In this document: positions 43,162 through 51,947 of the stretch, in pieces
Position numbering within the stretch: the first letter of the stretch is position 1
How the letters are laid out: the number at the start of each line of letters is the position of its first letter
NCBI GenBank assembly: GCA_038243635.1
Contig: JBBSQW010000013.1
Coordinates: 1 to 64,000 of the forward strand
DNA length: 64,000 nt
Origin: Pseudopedobacter sp038243635
GTDB taxonomy: Bacteria > Bacteroidota > Bacteroidia > Sphingobacteriales > Sphingobacteriaceae
Direction: 5' to 3'
Program-made: the position numbers and the translations under genes
Notes under the pieces: model-generated
The model's database searches: none
What the model saw: the letters and a program-made list of their open reading frames with translations, nothing else
What the model was told of the DNA's origin: nothing

Positions 43162-44193
43162 ATGGATTTTGAAAATAGTGCCGAAGAGCAAGAGGACAAC
43201 GATTTATTTGAGCATTTTAAGATTGTTGTTGATAAAGGACAATCATTATTGCGTATCGATAAGTTTTTAATGTTGCGTCTAGAAAATGCTTCACGTAACA
43301 GAATTCAAAATGCGATAGACGCCGACAATGTATTGGTTAATAAGAAACCAATAAAATCTAGTTATAAAATAAAGCCGTTTGATGAGATCAGTATTGTTTT
43401 ACCACATCCGCCGAGAGATACTGAGGTTTACCCAGAAAATATTCCAATAAAAATTGTTTATGAGGATGACGATGTAGTTTTGGTGTATAAGGAGCCAGGA
43501 ATGGTGGTGCATCCCGGATATGGAAATTGGAATGGAACTTTAGTAAACGCATTGGTATATCATTTTAACCAGTTACCACAACTGCCAGGGAACGACGGAC
43601 GCCCCGGCTTGGTACATCGAATAGATAAAGATACGTCTGGTTTATTACTCATCAGTAAAAATGAGCGAGCAATGACTTATTTGGCGAAGCAGTTCTATGA
43701 CCATAGCATTACTCGTCAATACTTTGCCTTGGTTTGGGGCGATTTAGAGAACGACGGAAAAGTTGATGGCTATATAGGCCGAAGCGCAAAGGATCGTAAA
43801 GTAATGGATGTTTACGATGATCCCGAGAAAGGAAAATGGTCTGTTACGCATTATGAGGTAATTGAAAGATTCAACTACGTTACCTTAATACAGTGCGAAC
43901 TGGAAACTGGAAGAACTCATCAAATTAGAGCTCACATGAAACATATTGGTCATCCGTTATTTAGTGATGCTGCTTACGGTGGTGATAAAATTCGTAAAGG
44001 AACACTATTTGCCAAATATAAGAGTTTTGTAGAGAACTGTTTCGCCATTATACCAAGGCAAGCGTTACATGCAAAAACGTTGGGGTTTATACATCCAACA
44101 AAAAAAGAATACGTTCACTTCGAGGCAGAATTGCCCGAAGATTTCGTCGCGGTTTTGGATAAGTGGAGAAACTACGTAAATAATACGCTTTAA
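43162..44193 (+). CDS. rluD: 23S rRNA pseudouridine synthase, RluD-type
   Basis: 343 residues. An N-terminal S4 RNA-binding domain ('LLRIDKFLMLRLENASRNRI') precedes the catalytic domain with 'VYKEPGMVVHPGYGNWNGTL', the catalytic Asp in 'LVHRIDKDTSGLLLIS', and 'CELETGRTHQIRAHMKHIGH'. RluD isomerises uridines of helix 69 in 23S rRNA; RluC-like specificity cannot be excluded. A class IV aminotransferase gene follows with its own promoter element inside the short gap. Confidence 0.92.
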   Translation: MDFENSAEEQEDNDLFEHFKIVVDKGQSLLRIDKFLMLRLENASRNRIQNAIDADNVLVNKKPIKSSYKIKPFDEISIVLPHPPRDTEVYPENIPIKIVYEDDDVVLVYKEPGMVVHPGYGNWNGTLVNALVYHFNQLPQLPGNDGRPGLVHRIDKDTSGLLLISKNERAMTYLAKQFYDHSITRQYFALVWGDLENDGKVDGYIGRSAKDRKVMDVYDDPEKGKWSVTHYEVIERFNYVTLIQCELETGRTHQIRAHMKHIGHPLFSDAAYGGDKIRKGTLFAKYKSFVENCFAIIPRQALHAKTLGFIHPTKKEYVHFEAELPEDFVAVLDKWRNYVNNTL

Positions 44194-44217
44194 CATTAGA
44201 AAACGGAATCCAAAGCT

Positions 44218-44225
44218 TAGATTTG
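44218..44225 (+). promoter_or_regulatory. Candidate -7 element (TAGATTTG), near-leaderless
   Basis: TAGATTTG ends 6 bases before the ATG at 44232. It overlaps an upstream in-frame TTG (44223), which argues that the TTG is promoter DNA and not the start codon. Confidence 0.5.
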
Positions 44226-44231
44226 TACTTT

Positions 44232-45080
44232 ATGCAAAAAAACTTTATCAATTTTAACGGAGAAATTTTAGAAGAGGATGATAAGATTTTTACGATTGCA
44301 AATCGTGGTTTTAAATATGGCGATGGTTTATTTGAAACCATGCGAGTGGCTAATGGTAGGGTAAATTTTGCCGATCTACATGCTGATAGGCTTCAGTTAG
44401 GCATGAAGACCTTAAAACTGGAAGGTTATTCTAATTTCGATTCCTATTTTTTACGAGAAAGGGTTGAAGAGATTTGTAAACGAAATAAAAATTTAAAAAA
44501 TGCCCGTATACGATTCAACGTCTTTCGGGATTCTGGAGGTTTATACACACCCACCCAAAATAAAAGTGCTTATACCATAGAAGTTGTTGGTTTAGATTCG
44601 TCCTTTTACGAAATCAATGGTAAAGGGTTGATTATGGACGTTTACGAAGATATTCCCAAGTCAATCAACCAGCTTTCTAACATCAAAACCTGTAATGCTT
44701 TGCCTTACGTAATGGCAGGTATTTATAAGCAGCAAAAGCGTTTGGATGAGGTTTTTCTTTTAAACCAAAACGGCTTTTTATGCGAGACCATTAGTGCTAA
44801 TATTTTTCTGGTTTATAAAGCCCAAATTTATACGCCAGCCTTAAGCGAAGGTTGTGTTGCCGGCGTAATGCGTAGCGTGATTATGCAGTTGGCAAAAGAC
44901 AACGATTTAAATATGATTGAGGCTCAAATAAACTCCGAGATTTTAGAAGAGGTGGAAGAAGTTTTTATCACTAACGCCGCAATGGGAATACAATGGGTAA
45001 TGGGATTTAATCGTAAAAGGTACTTTAATGAAGTGTCAAGGTTTTTAATTGATAAGTTGAATAAGAACGCGAAGGGTTAG
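44232..45080 (+). CDS. Class IV aminotransferase (aminodeoxychorismate lyase/BCAT family)
   Basis: 282 residues from ATG 44232. PLP fold-type IV enzyme. Landmarks are 'FNGEILEEDDKIFTIANRGF', 'KYGDGLFETMRV', the PLP lysine in 'SNIKTCNALPYV', 'CETISANIFLV' and 'EEVFITNAAMGIQWV'. The 'GDGLFETMR' and 'FNGE' starts resemble PabC (aminodeoxychorismate lyase, folate synthesis) more than large branched-chain transaminases, but no pabA or pabB gene adjoins, so the substrate remains open. Found just after rluD. Confidence 0.87.
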   Translation: MQKNFINFNGEILEEDDKIFTIANRGFKYGDGLFETMRVANGRVNFADLHADRLQLGMKTLKLEGYSNFDSYFLRERVEEICKRNKNLKNARIRFNVFRDSGGLYTPTQNKSAYTIEVVGLDSSFYEINGKGLIMDVYEDIPKSINQLSNIKTCNALPYVMAGIYKQQKRLDEVFLLNQNGFLCETISANIFLVYKAQIYTPALSEGCVAGVMRSVIMQLAKDNDLNMIEAQINSEILEEVEEVFITNAAMGIQWVMGFNRKRYFNEVSRFLIDKLNKNAKG

Positions 45081-45119
45081 GTTTATTATCTATAAGAGTA
45101 GGAGTTGATTTTTGAAATT

Positions 45120-45154
45120 AGCGGAACCTCATATTGTGAATTTGAAGCTCCGCT
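45120..45154. terminator. Possible terminator between convergent genes
   Basis: AGCGGA (45120-45125) and TCCGCT (45149-45154) can pair, with partial extension into the loop. Weak, but placed correctly between two convergent genes. Confidence 0.35.
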
Positions 45155-45170
45155 GTTAGAACAAGATATT

Positions 45171-45812
45171 TTAGTTTTTCTTCTCTTTTGATAAAACGTC
45201 TTTCAATACATACTTTACAGAATATGGTTCAGCTTTAGTTACTTTTTTTACGTTTAGCGAATAAGTAAAACCGGGTTCAAATTCAAATCCTTCTATAGCG
45301 GTAAGTGCCATCCAGTTGTTGGTGTTTGCTTCGTTCACACGCAACGCATTGTAAATCTTTAATTTTCCATCACTGTCAAGTTCTTTAGGGAATTTTGGAG
45401 TAAACTTTACGGTTTGTGGCGATACCAAAAGTTGCATGTTTTTTTCGCTATCTGCTGTAATTATTTTTGTTTCTGAAAGAAGTTTAATGAAAATATATTT
45501 TACAGATGAAACGTCCTGAGGTGGGTTTTTCATCCATATCTTTTTTACTGTGTATTTATACTCGTAACCTCTTTGATAATCAAAATCAAAACCTTCCGTG
45601 ATGATACTGCTTAACCCTTGTTTCTGAGGATCGTCAGTATCTGAAAATATTAGTCGTTCTGTCCAAATATCACTCATCAGTGATCCTCCATACCCCGTCT
45701 CAGGATAAATGGTCATTTCAACAATTTTTTCTTTGTCGCTTTCGTTTTTGGTACAACTCAATAATGCTACGCAAATAATTGCTACGCTTAACAATAGGTT
45801 TAGTTTTTTCAT
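45171..45812 (-). CDS. Lipoprotein with two DUF4377-like repeats
   Basis: 213 residues. Lipobox 'VALLSC' (Cys20). The mature part contains two similar units: 'ITEGFDFDYQRGYEYKYTVK' with 'VSSVKYIFIKLLSE', then 'IEGFEFEPGFTYSLNVKKVT' with 'YSVKYVLKDVLSKEK'. This is the DUF4377 pattern, here duplicated in one chain. Probably an envelope-anchored stress or heat-shock-like protein, as in HslJ-neighbourhood families, but function is unknown. Monocistronic. Confidence 0.82.
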   Translation of the reverse strand: MKKLNLLLSVAIICVALLSCTKNESDKEKIVEMTIYPETGYGGSLMSDIWTERLIFSDTDDPQKQGLSSIITEGFDFDYQRGYEYKYTVKKIWMKNPPQDVSSVKYIFIKLLSETKIITADSEKNMQLLVSPQTVKFTPKFPKELDSDGKLKIYNALRVNEANTNNWMALTAIEGFEFEPGFTYSLNVKKVTKAEPYSVKYVLKDVLSKEKKN

Positions 45813-45892
45813 TTTTTAGTGGTTTTGGTTTTTAGCCATTACGCATTTTTTTTACAGTCTGATACAGCTATACCACTAACCCTCATGTGTTT

Positions 45893-46807
45893 TTACAACC
45901 TTATGCCTCTTAAAAAATCTTCAATCATCATTTTCTTTTTGCCTTCTTGCTGAATTTCTTTAACAGAGATAAAGCCATCTTGTGTAGCAAACTTCAAATA
46001 TGTTTTACCATCGCTTACAAATTCACCAGCCGCAGTTTCCGGTTTTGTTTGCTCTTTTTCTGCGATATAAATCTTAAATCCCTTATCTAAAAAAGTAGTG
46101 TAAGCAGCAGGATATGGGCTTAAGCCTCTAATTAAATTATAAACTTGTTCGTTGCTGTTGTTCCAGTCAATTCTACAATCTTCTTTAAATATTTTAGGTG
46201 CGTGTTTCAACTCTTTTTCATCAAAAGCGGATTGGGGCTTTTCCTGATAATCATTTTTTGCTATTGCAGAAACTGTCTTTTTTAATAAGTCAGCGCCAGT
46301 ATCCATTAGCGCATCATGTAAATCGCCAGCCGTCATATCCTCCGTAATAATGACTTTTTCAGAAAGTAAAACATCGCCAGTATCAATTTCGTGTTTTAAG
46401 AAGAAGGTAGTAACGCCACTTTCCTTTTCGCCGTTGATGATTGCCCAGTTAATGGGAGCGGCACCACGGTATTGTGGCAATAATGACGCATGTAGGTTTA
46501 TGGTTCCGTATTTCGGCATTGCCCAAACTACTTCAGGCAACATTCTAAAAGCTACTACCACTTGTAAATCGGCTTTTAAAGCTTTTAATTGTTCTAGAAA
46601 CTCTGGGTTTTTAAGCTTTTCTGGCTGTAAAATATTTAAACTATGTTCCACTGCAAACTTTTTCACAGCAGACTCATTCAGTTTTTGTCCGCGACCAGCG
46701 GGCTTGTCAGGCGCTGTTATTACGCTTACAATGTTTTCACCAGCGTTTAATAATGCTTTTAAAGAGCCCACCGCAAAATCTGGTGTGCCCATAAATATAA
46801 TTCTCAT
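45893..46807 (-). CDS. fmt: Methionyl-tRNA formyltransferase
   Basis: 304 residues. It formylates initiator Met-tRNA using 10-formyl-THF. The formyltransferase core shows 'MRIIFMGTPDFAVGSLKALL', the loop 'ITAPDKPAGRGQKL', and the catalytic Asn/His stretch 'INLHASLLPQYRGAAPINWA' with 'DTGDVLLSEKV'. The C-terminal OB-like domain begins near residue 205 ('LIRGLSPYPAAYT'). Length is normal. No def gene adjoins it here. NamZ-type gene follows upstream on the same strand, 48 bases away. Confidence 0.95.
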   Translation of the reverse strand: MRIIFMGTPDFAVGSLKALLNAGENIVSVITAPDKPAGRGQKLNESAVKKFAVEHSLNILQPEKLKNPEFLEQLKALKADLQVVVAFRMLPEVVWAMPKYGTINLHASLLPQYRGAAPINWAIINGEKESGVTTFFLKHEIDTGDVLLSEKVIITEDMTAGDLHDALMDTGADLLKKTVSAIAKNDYQEKPQSAFDEKELKHAPKIFKEDCRIDWNNSNEQVYNLIRGLSPYPAAYTTFLDKGFKIYIAEKEQTKPETAAGEFVSDGKTYLKFATQDGFISVKEIQQEGKKKMMIEDFLRGIRL

Positions 46808-46854
46808 CGTATTTTGTGTTTGTTTAAAAGATGCTAGTTTATAAAAAGAAGCCG

Positions 46855-48099
46855 TTAATTGTACAATAAGTACTTTTTACGCATCACTTTATAAGCATCC
46901 AAATCTGTTTTCCAACTTGCTCTAATTTCTCCTTCAGTTTTTCCAGCTTTAATTTGCTGCATTAAAATATCATTACCAGCTAATTTATTGAAAAAAGGAG
47001 TGAAAAATTTTTCTTTTTCGGGATACGCTTGATAAAAATCTAGCAATAATTTAATATCCAGTTGTTTAGCATTTTTCAATTTCTGCTCTTCCACATTTCT
47101 AAAATCAATACCATAACAAACCTGATTTTCCAAAGGTGGATTCTTACTCATACCGGCAATGCTTTTTGGTGTAAAGCTAAACTCATACTTTCCTTTCAAT
47201 AGCGGACTTCCCAATACCTGAAATGGGAATTTAGTGCCGCGGCCCTGACTAACGTTTGTGCCTTCGAATAAACATAAGCTCGGATATAAATAAATAGAAC
47301 GATTGTTCGGAAGATTAGGTGAAGGTTTGACTGGTAAAACATAGGTCATGTTGTGATTATAGTTCGCATTTTTAATTACCGTTAAATTGCATTTTATTCC
47401 ATTTTTTAGCCAACCTTCGCCATTAACCATTTGTGCAAATTCGCCGTTTGTTAAACCATGAGCAATTGGTATGGCATGCATACCAACACCTGATTTAAAC
47501 TTCGGGTCTAAAATAGGCCCATCTATCAAATCTCCATTCGGGTTTGGGCGATCTAAAATAACTAGTGGCACTTTATTATCTGCGCAAGCTTGCATTACAG
47601 CTGCCATAGTTATGGTATAAGTGTAAAAACGAGCACCCACGTCTTGGATATCAAAAACTAGGATATCAATATTTTTTAAATCTTCTTTTGATGGAGCACT
47701 TTTAGTACCGTACAAAGAAATTACTGGAAATCCAGTTTTTTCATCAATATAATTACCCACTTTTTCGCCGGCATCTGCCATTCCTCTAAATCCATGTTCG
47801 GGTCCAAAAATCGCTTTTACTGCCACACCCAAACTTTTTAAAGTATCTACTAAAGCTACGCCGTCAATTTCTGCGGTTTGGTTAATCACTAAGCCCACCC
47901 GTTTACCTTTTAATAAGGGTAAATACTTTGCTGTTTGGTCTGCACCAGTTAATATTCTCTCAACTTTTGTTTCATAAAATGTGTTTGTTGTTTTGGCTTG
48001 TGTTTGGGTTAAAACACGGGCCCCACAAGAATTGCAACTTAGCAATGCCAGCAGCGGGAAAAGTAAAAAGTAAGTACTGCTATATTTTAAACCTAACAT
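46855..48099 (-). CDS. namZ: Exo-beta-N-acetylmuramidase NamZ-type (DUF1343) lipoprotein
   Basis: 414 residues. Lipobox 'LALLSC' (Cys22) predicts envelope anchoring. DUF1343 landmarks are 'GKRVGLVINQTAEIDGVALV', 'AIFGPEHGFRGMADAGEKVG', 'ISLYGTKSAPSKEDLKNIDI', 'VFDIQDVGARFYTYTITM', 'VILDRPNPNGDLIDGPI' and 'EGTNVSQGRGTKFPF'. NamZ releases MurNAc from the ends of peptidoglycan fragments, a step of wall recycling or scavenging. No MurNAc kinase or etherase gene is nearby. Divergent from the permease gene. Confidence 0.92.
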   Translation of the reverse strand: MLGLKYSSTYFLLFPLLALLSCNSCGARVLTQTQAKTTNTFYETKVERILTGADQTAKYLPLLKGKRVGLVINQTAEIDGVALVDTLKSLGVAVKAIFGPEHGFRGMADAGEKVGNYIDEKTGFPVISLYGTKSAPSKEDLKNIDILVFDIQDVGARFYTYTITMAAVMQACADNKVPLVILDRPNPNGDLIDGPILDPKFKSGVGMHAIPIAHGLTNGEFAQMVNGEGWLKNGIKCNLTVIKNANYNHNMTYVLPVKPSPNLPNNRSIYLYPSLCLFEGTNVSQGRGTKFPFQVLGSPLLKGKYEFSFTPKSIAGMSKNPPLENQVCYGIDFRNVEEQKLKNAKQLDIKLLLDFYQAYPEKEKFFTPFFNKLAGNDILMQQIKAGKTEGEIRASWKTDLDAYKVMRKKYLLYN

Positions 48100-48158
48100 A
48101 TTTTCTGTTTCTATTTTAATGGTTGCATATTTGCGATTATAAAAATAAACAAAAGCTC

Positions 48159-49379
48159 TTGAATTTAGGATTATTTATAGCTAAACGCATCTCTTTACAA
48201 GCTGAACGAACTTTCTCTAAACTAATTGTGCGTATAGCAATTGTAGGGATTATGTTGGGTTTGGGCGTGATGATTTTATCCGTGGCAATTGTAAAAGGCT
48301 TTAAATCAGAAATTAGAGAAAAAGTCCGAGGCTTTAATGGCGATATCCAGTTTATTAAATACGATTTAAACTCTTCCTTTGAAAATTCGCCCTTTAGTCT
48401 TCCAAAAAGCAGTTTAACTAAAGCGAAAAGCTTAAACGGGATAATGCATGTAGTGCCTTTCGCAAATAAGCCAGGTATCATTAAAGCAAATACCGAAGTA
48501 GAAGGCGTGATTTTAAAAGGCGTTGACCATACTTATGATTGGAGCTATTTTAAAAATATTTTAGTAGCAGGTAAAACCATTGATTTTTCTGATTCTGTAA
48601 ACGCCAGTAAGCAAATTATAGTTTCTGAAGTATTGGCGAAGCGTTTAAATCTAAAAGTTGGTGATGATTTTCTGATGTATTTTGTACAAGAGTCTTTACG
48701 GAAAAGGAAATTCGAGATTGTTGGGGTTTACAATACCGGTGTAGAAGAAGTTGATAAAACTTATGTAATTGGAGATATATCGCTGATTAGGAAGCTGAAT
48801 AAATGGGCTGATAAACAAGTTGGTGGTTATGAGATAAGGGTTAACGACTTCTCCAAATTAGATTATTTCACTTACACGTTAAGCGATTTTTTACCTCCCG
48901 AAATTAAAACTGTAAATGTTAAGGATAATTACCCGGTTATTTTTGACTGGCTTTCTTTACTAGATGTTAATGCGCAGGTAATTTTGTTTTTAATGTTGAT
49001 TGTAGCTGTAATTAACATGATATCTGCGCTATTAATTATGATTTTAGAGCGCACCAATATGATTGGGTTGTTAAAAGCTTTGGGCGAAACCAATTGGGGG
49101 ATTCGTAAAATATTTCTTTATAATGCACTCTACTTAGTTGGAATAGGCATGTTACTTGGAAATGTTTTCGGTATAGGATTGGGTATTTTGCAACAACAAA
49201 GTCACTTTTTCACGCTAGATGAAGCATCGTATTATATGAAATTTATTCCGGTACAGCTCGAGCTTGCAGATATATTGATGATTAACGCAGGAACCTTATT
49301 AATCTGTCTTTTGGTATTATTGATTCCTTCTTTATTGGTAACTCGTATTTCGCCAGTTAAAGCGATAGCTTTTAAATAG
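48159..49379 (+). CDS. LolC/LolE-type lipoprotein-release ABC transporter permease
   Basis: 406 residues from TTG 48159 (MNLGLFIAKRISLQAERTFS), which matches family starts; a TTG at 48123 would add 12 poorly conserved residues. The MacB/FtsX layout is one N-terminal helix (about 25-47), a periplasmic domain, then three helices ('VILFLMLIVAVINMISALLI', 'IFLYNALYLVGIGMLLGNVF', 'INAGTLLICLLVLLIPSLLV'). It helps move lipoproteins from the inner to the outer membrane. The LolD ATPase gene is not adjacent. Confidence 0.88.
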   Translation: MNLGLFIAKRISLQAERTFSKLIVRIAIVGIMLGLGVMILSVAIVKGFKSEIREKVRGFNGDIQFIKYDLNSSFENSPFSLPKSSLTKAKSLNGIMHVVPFANKPGIIKANTEVEGVILKGVDHTYDWSYFKNILVAGKTIDFSDSVNASKQIIVSEVLAKRLNLKVGDDFLMYFVQESLRKRKFEIVGVYNTGVEEVDKTYVIGDISLIRKLNKWADKQVGGYEIRVNDFSKLDYFTYTLSDFLPPEIKTVNVKDNYPVIFDWLSLLDVNAQVILFLMLIVAVINMISALLIMILERTNMIGLLKALGETNWGIRKIFLYNALYLVGIGMLLGNVFGIGLGILQQQSHFFTLDEASYYMKFIPVQLELADILMINAGTLLICLLVLLIPSLLVTRISPVKAIAFK

Positions 49380-49430
49380 AAAGAGCAAAGAATAAAGACA
49401 CAAGAAACAAGACGTAAGACGCACTTATAA
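49380..49430. repeat. Purine-rich word repeat after the permease gene
   Basis: GAAAGAGCAAAGAATAAAGA and related AAGA words follow the stop codon directly. The same vocabulary occurs after the nirV-like gene at 9473-9560, suggesting a dispersed low-complexity family. Confidence 0.5.
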
Positions 49431-49545
49431 TTAGTATATGAAATCCCAGAAATAGACAGGTGGGAAGCTTCATCATAAAGATGTTATAACCTTTACTAAC
49501 CTATATAAATATCCTTTAGAACAGGAGGGCTGGGGTGAGGCTTTT

Positions 49546-50871
49546 CTACTTTCCAAAGTTCAGCTTGAAACTAATTCCGCCAGAACCAATTTCTAAATCT
49601 CGATTACCAAAACCAGCGATTGGATATTTCACAAAAGGCTCTACAGAAATACTGTTAGCAGTGCTTAAAGGATATAGAATTCCGATGGAAAAATTTACGG
49701 TACGGGCAAACTGAAAATTGCTAAAAGCACTTTCAGTCTCTTCCTCTACGTTTCTTAAAACAGTAGTAGTTGGAGTGCTTGTAAGCGAGTAATTAGTTAC
49801 AGATATATCATTAACATAACTTTGGTTAAGCAAACTGTAGGAGCTGACGCCCGTTGAGATAAACGTTTTTGCTTTCCCAAGTGGGATGTTATATTTTAAA
49901 TTTATAGGAATATCAAACCCAACCAACTTAGCGTTAGTTTTTACACCTTCGGATACTGAAATACTTTGTTTACTGATTTGTGATACAAAAGAATTTGGAG
50001 ATGCAGAAGGACTGTCAAAGCTCTGTGAACTTGAATTCTGCTGCGAATTTTGGTAAACTGCGCTTTGTTTGTTAAGACTGATGCCAGAATTAACACTTAA
50101 CCGCTTGCTCAATTTTAATTCGGATAAAACGCCTATTCCTAAATTTAAATCATTGCTAACACCAGCAGAAGTAAAACTATAAAATGTGTTAGCATCAACC
50201 GCGAAGTTAAAATTGCTATTTTTCTTCTTTTCAGCAGTTTTGTCGTCTGCACTAACTGTTTGTGCGTATGTATTCGAGTTTTTTAAGAGATCAGTTTTAA
50301 ACGCTAAATATTCTCGATTATCATTATTTTTTTTGACGTTTTTATTCTCTAGGATTTGTTCATTAAACGATATGTGCTGCTTTGTATAATCAGTTTTAAA
50401 CCTATCAAAATTTATTTCTTTTGTACTAACTAAGCTAAGCTGAGGTCTTTTTTCAACAGATAAAGAATTAACGGAATTCTTAACTGGTTCGTTTTGATTT
50501 AAATGCTTCTGAATGTCTTTTTTTATAGAAGTTATTAATTTTGAATTCCCCTGCTTTACAAACACATCAGATTTTTTAATTTTTCCCTTTTGATTTTCTA
50601 AAATGGTTTTTGGAAATTGTGAAGCCTCATTCTGCGCAACGGGGTTACTTTCTGTTTTAACAATATCATTTGTGGTGATGTTGAAAATCCACAACAAAGC
50701 CAAAGCCGCTGCAATTCCACTTGGCATTGCGTACCAAAGAACCAAACCACGTTTTTTTCTATTTTTTCGTTTTTGGAATTTGATCCACCCATCATGCGCC
50801 ATTAAATCATCATAATGATCAAACGTGTCTCTAATGTGGTTTCTTAAAGCTCTATCAAATTGCTCGTTCAT
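49546..50871 (-). CDS. Membrane-anchored protein with C-terminal barrel-like domain, coupled to an ECF sigma gene
   Basis: 441 residues. A charged N-terminus ('FDHYDDLMAHDGWIKFQKRK') precedes one transmembrane helix (about 44-63). A long low-complexity linker rich in Lys, Asn and Ser follows, then a strand-rich C-terminal part ending 'DLEIGSGGISFKLNFGK', as in outer-membrane barrels. Its start overlaps the sigma-factor stop by 17 bases, so the two are translationally coupled. The N-terminal part could bind the sigma factor from the cytoplasm, an inference from layout only. Confidence 0.7.
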   Translation of the reverse strand: MNEQFDRALRNHIRDTFDHYDDLMAHDGWIKFQKRKNRKKRGLVLWYAMPSGIAAALALLWIFNITTNDIVKTESNPVAQNEASQFPKTILENQKGKIKKSDVFVKQGNSKLITSIKKDIQKHLNQNEPVKNSVNSLSVEKRPQLSLVSTKEINFDRFKTDYTKQHISFNEQILENKNVKKNNDNREYLAFKTDLLKNSNTYAQTVSADDKTAEKKKNSNFNFAVDANTFYSFTSAGVSNDLNLGIGVLSELKLSKRLSVNSGISLNKQSAVYQNSQQNSSSQSFDSPSASPNSFVSQISKQSISVSEGVKTNAKLVGFDIPINLKYNIPLGKAKTFISTGVSSYSLLNQSYVNDISVTNYSLTSTPTTTVLRNVEEETESAFSNFQFARTVNFSIGILYPLSTANSISVEPFVKYPIAGFGNRDLEIGSGGISFKLNFGK

Positions 50872-51424
50872 AATTCAGATAAAAATGAGCGTTTACTAAT
50901 TTTCTTAATTTCTCTTTTGCTCGTGATAAATAAACTCTAGAGCTGCTGGACGGCATTTCTAATATATCAGAGATTTCTTCGTGGGTGTAACCATCAATCT
51001 CGTAAAGGTTAAAAACTACCCGGTGCATCTCTGGTAAATCTTTTAGCAAGCCTAAAATTTCTTCTGCGTTTATCTTACTGATGATGTTATGGTTGGTAAT
51101 GGGCTCCTCTGCATCGTCAATATCTAAAACGTTAGCATGTTTTAAGTTTTTTCGTCGATTATCAATTGCCGAATTCACCACAATTTGCCTAAACCAAGGT
51201 TTTATTAAGCGATTGTCTTCGAACGTTTTAATGGTTTTAAAAAGTTTAATAAAAGCATCGTTTACCGCTTCTAAAGCATCGTCTCTGTTGATGCAATAGC
51301 GCACACAAATAGCCATTGCGTATGCATAAAAGCGTTTGTAAAGCATTTCCTGTGCTTTGCTATCGTCTTTTCTACATCGGTCAATTAATTCCTGTTCGCT
51401 ATAATCGCTATAAGGTTTTCGCAT
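50855..51424 (-). CDS. ECF-type RNA polymerase sigma factor
   Basis: 189 residues with sigma region 2 ('AVNDAFIKLFKTIKTFEDNR', 'LIKPWFRQIVVNSAIDNRRK') and region 4 ('IDGYTHEEISDILEMPSSSS', 'RVYLSRAKEKLRKL'). It is longer at the N-terminus than the sigma factor at 31425-31922, and only distantly like it. The overlapping downstream gene encodes a membrane protein that may act as its regulator. A lipoprotein gene follows 17 bases upstream on the same strand. Confidence 0.93.
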   Translation of the reverse strand: MRKPYSDYSEQELIDRCRKDDSKAQEMLYKRFYAYAMAICVRYCINRDDALEAVNDAFIKLFKTIKTFEDNRLIKPWFRQIVVNSAIDNRRKNLKHANVLDIDDAEEPITNHNIISKINAEEILGLLKDLPEMHRVVFNLYEIDGYTHEEISDILEMPSSSSRVYLSRAKEKLRKLVNAHFYLNYERAI

Positions 51425-51441
51425 TCAGCTATTTAAAATTA

Positions 51442-51894
51442 TTAATTTGATTTTAAAATAGTGAATGTAGCAGTTTTTACACCTTTGACTTTTGTGTTTG
51501 GATAAGGATCAACTGAATACAGTAGGGCTTTGTAGTTTTTATTATTTAAATCGAAGCTTAACGTATCGGCTTTTGAGTTTTTTTCTGGCGAGATCACTAA
51601 ATCCAGCTTCACCGTGTCAGTTTTACTTGCAGCTAATAACTTCACTTTAGCTTCACCCGCCCAAACGCACTGCACATCTTCAGGACACCTGCTATCCGCA
51701 ATTTCTTCCACAGTGAGGTGTAATGCTGTTAAAGTGTCGGTGCCAAACCAAACACTTTTTGATTGAGAAACGGTTGTTTTAGTGCCGAAGTCAACAATTC
51801 TGTTGGTTTCAATGGTTTGTTCGCATGCAATAAAAGATAATAATCCTAAAATTGCAAAACCAAAAATAGAAGATTGATAATTGTTTAAATACAT
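51442..51894 (-). CDS. Small lipoprotein of unknown function
   Basis: 150 residues. The lipobox 'LSFIAC' (Cys24) predicts anchoring. The mature domain holds 'LTVEEIADSRCPEDVQCVWA', with two cysteines likely to form a disulfide, and ends with strand-rich 'KTATFTILKSN'. The DSRCPxDVxCxWAGxA block recurs in many small Bacteroidota lipoproteins; no function is known. It is encoded just upstream of the sigma factor with a 17-base gap, so it may be cotranscribed. Confidence 0.75.
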   Translation of the reverse strand: MYLNNYQSSIFGFAILGLLSFIACEQTIETNRIVDFGTKTTVSQSKSVWFGTDTLTALHLTVEEIADSRCPEDVQCVWAGEAKVKLLAASKTDTVKLDLVISPEKNSKADTLSFDLNNKNYKALLYSVDPYPNTKVKGVKTATFTILKSN

Positions 51895-51915
51895 AGCTGC
51901 GCTGTTTAAATACCC

Positions 51916-51935
51916 TTACGTTATTTACAACGTAA
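51916..51935. promoter_or_regulatory. Inverted repeat, possible operator
   Basis: TTACGTT (51916-51922) and AACGTAA (51929-51935) form a perfect 7-bp dyad with a 6-base spacer, 22 bases upstream of the lipoprotein gene on the minus strand and just after mazG. No T-tract follows, so it does not look like a terminator. Regulator unknown. Confidence 0.35.
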
Positions 51936-51947
51936 ATGATACAAGTG

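Noticed and set aside
46350..46844. A 164-codon plus-strand frame
   Set aside because: Antisense to fmt, whose conserved catalytic motifs make the minus-strand gene certain.
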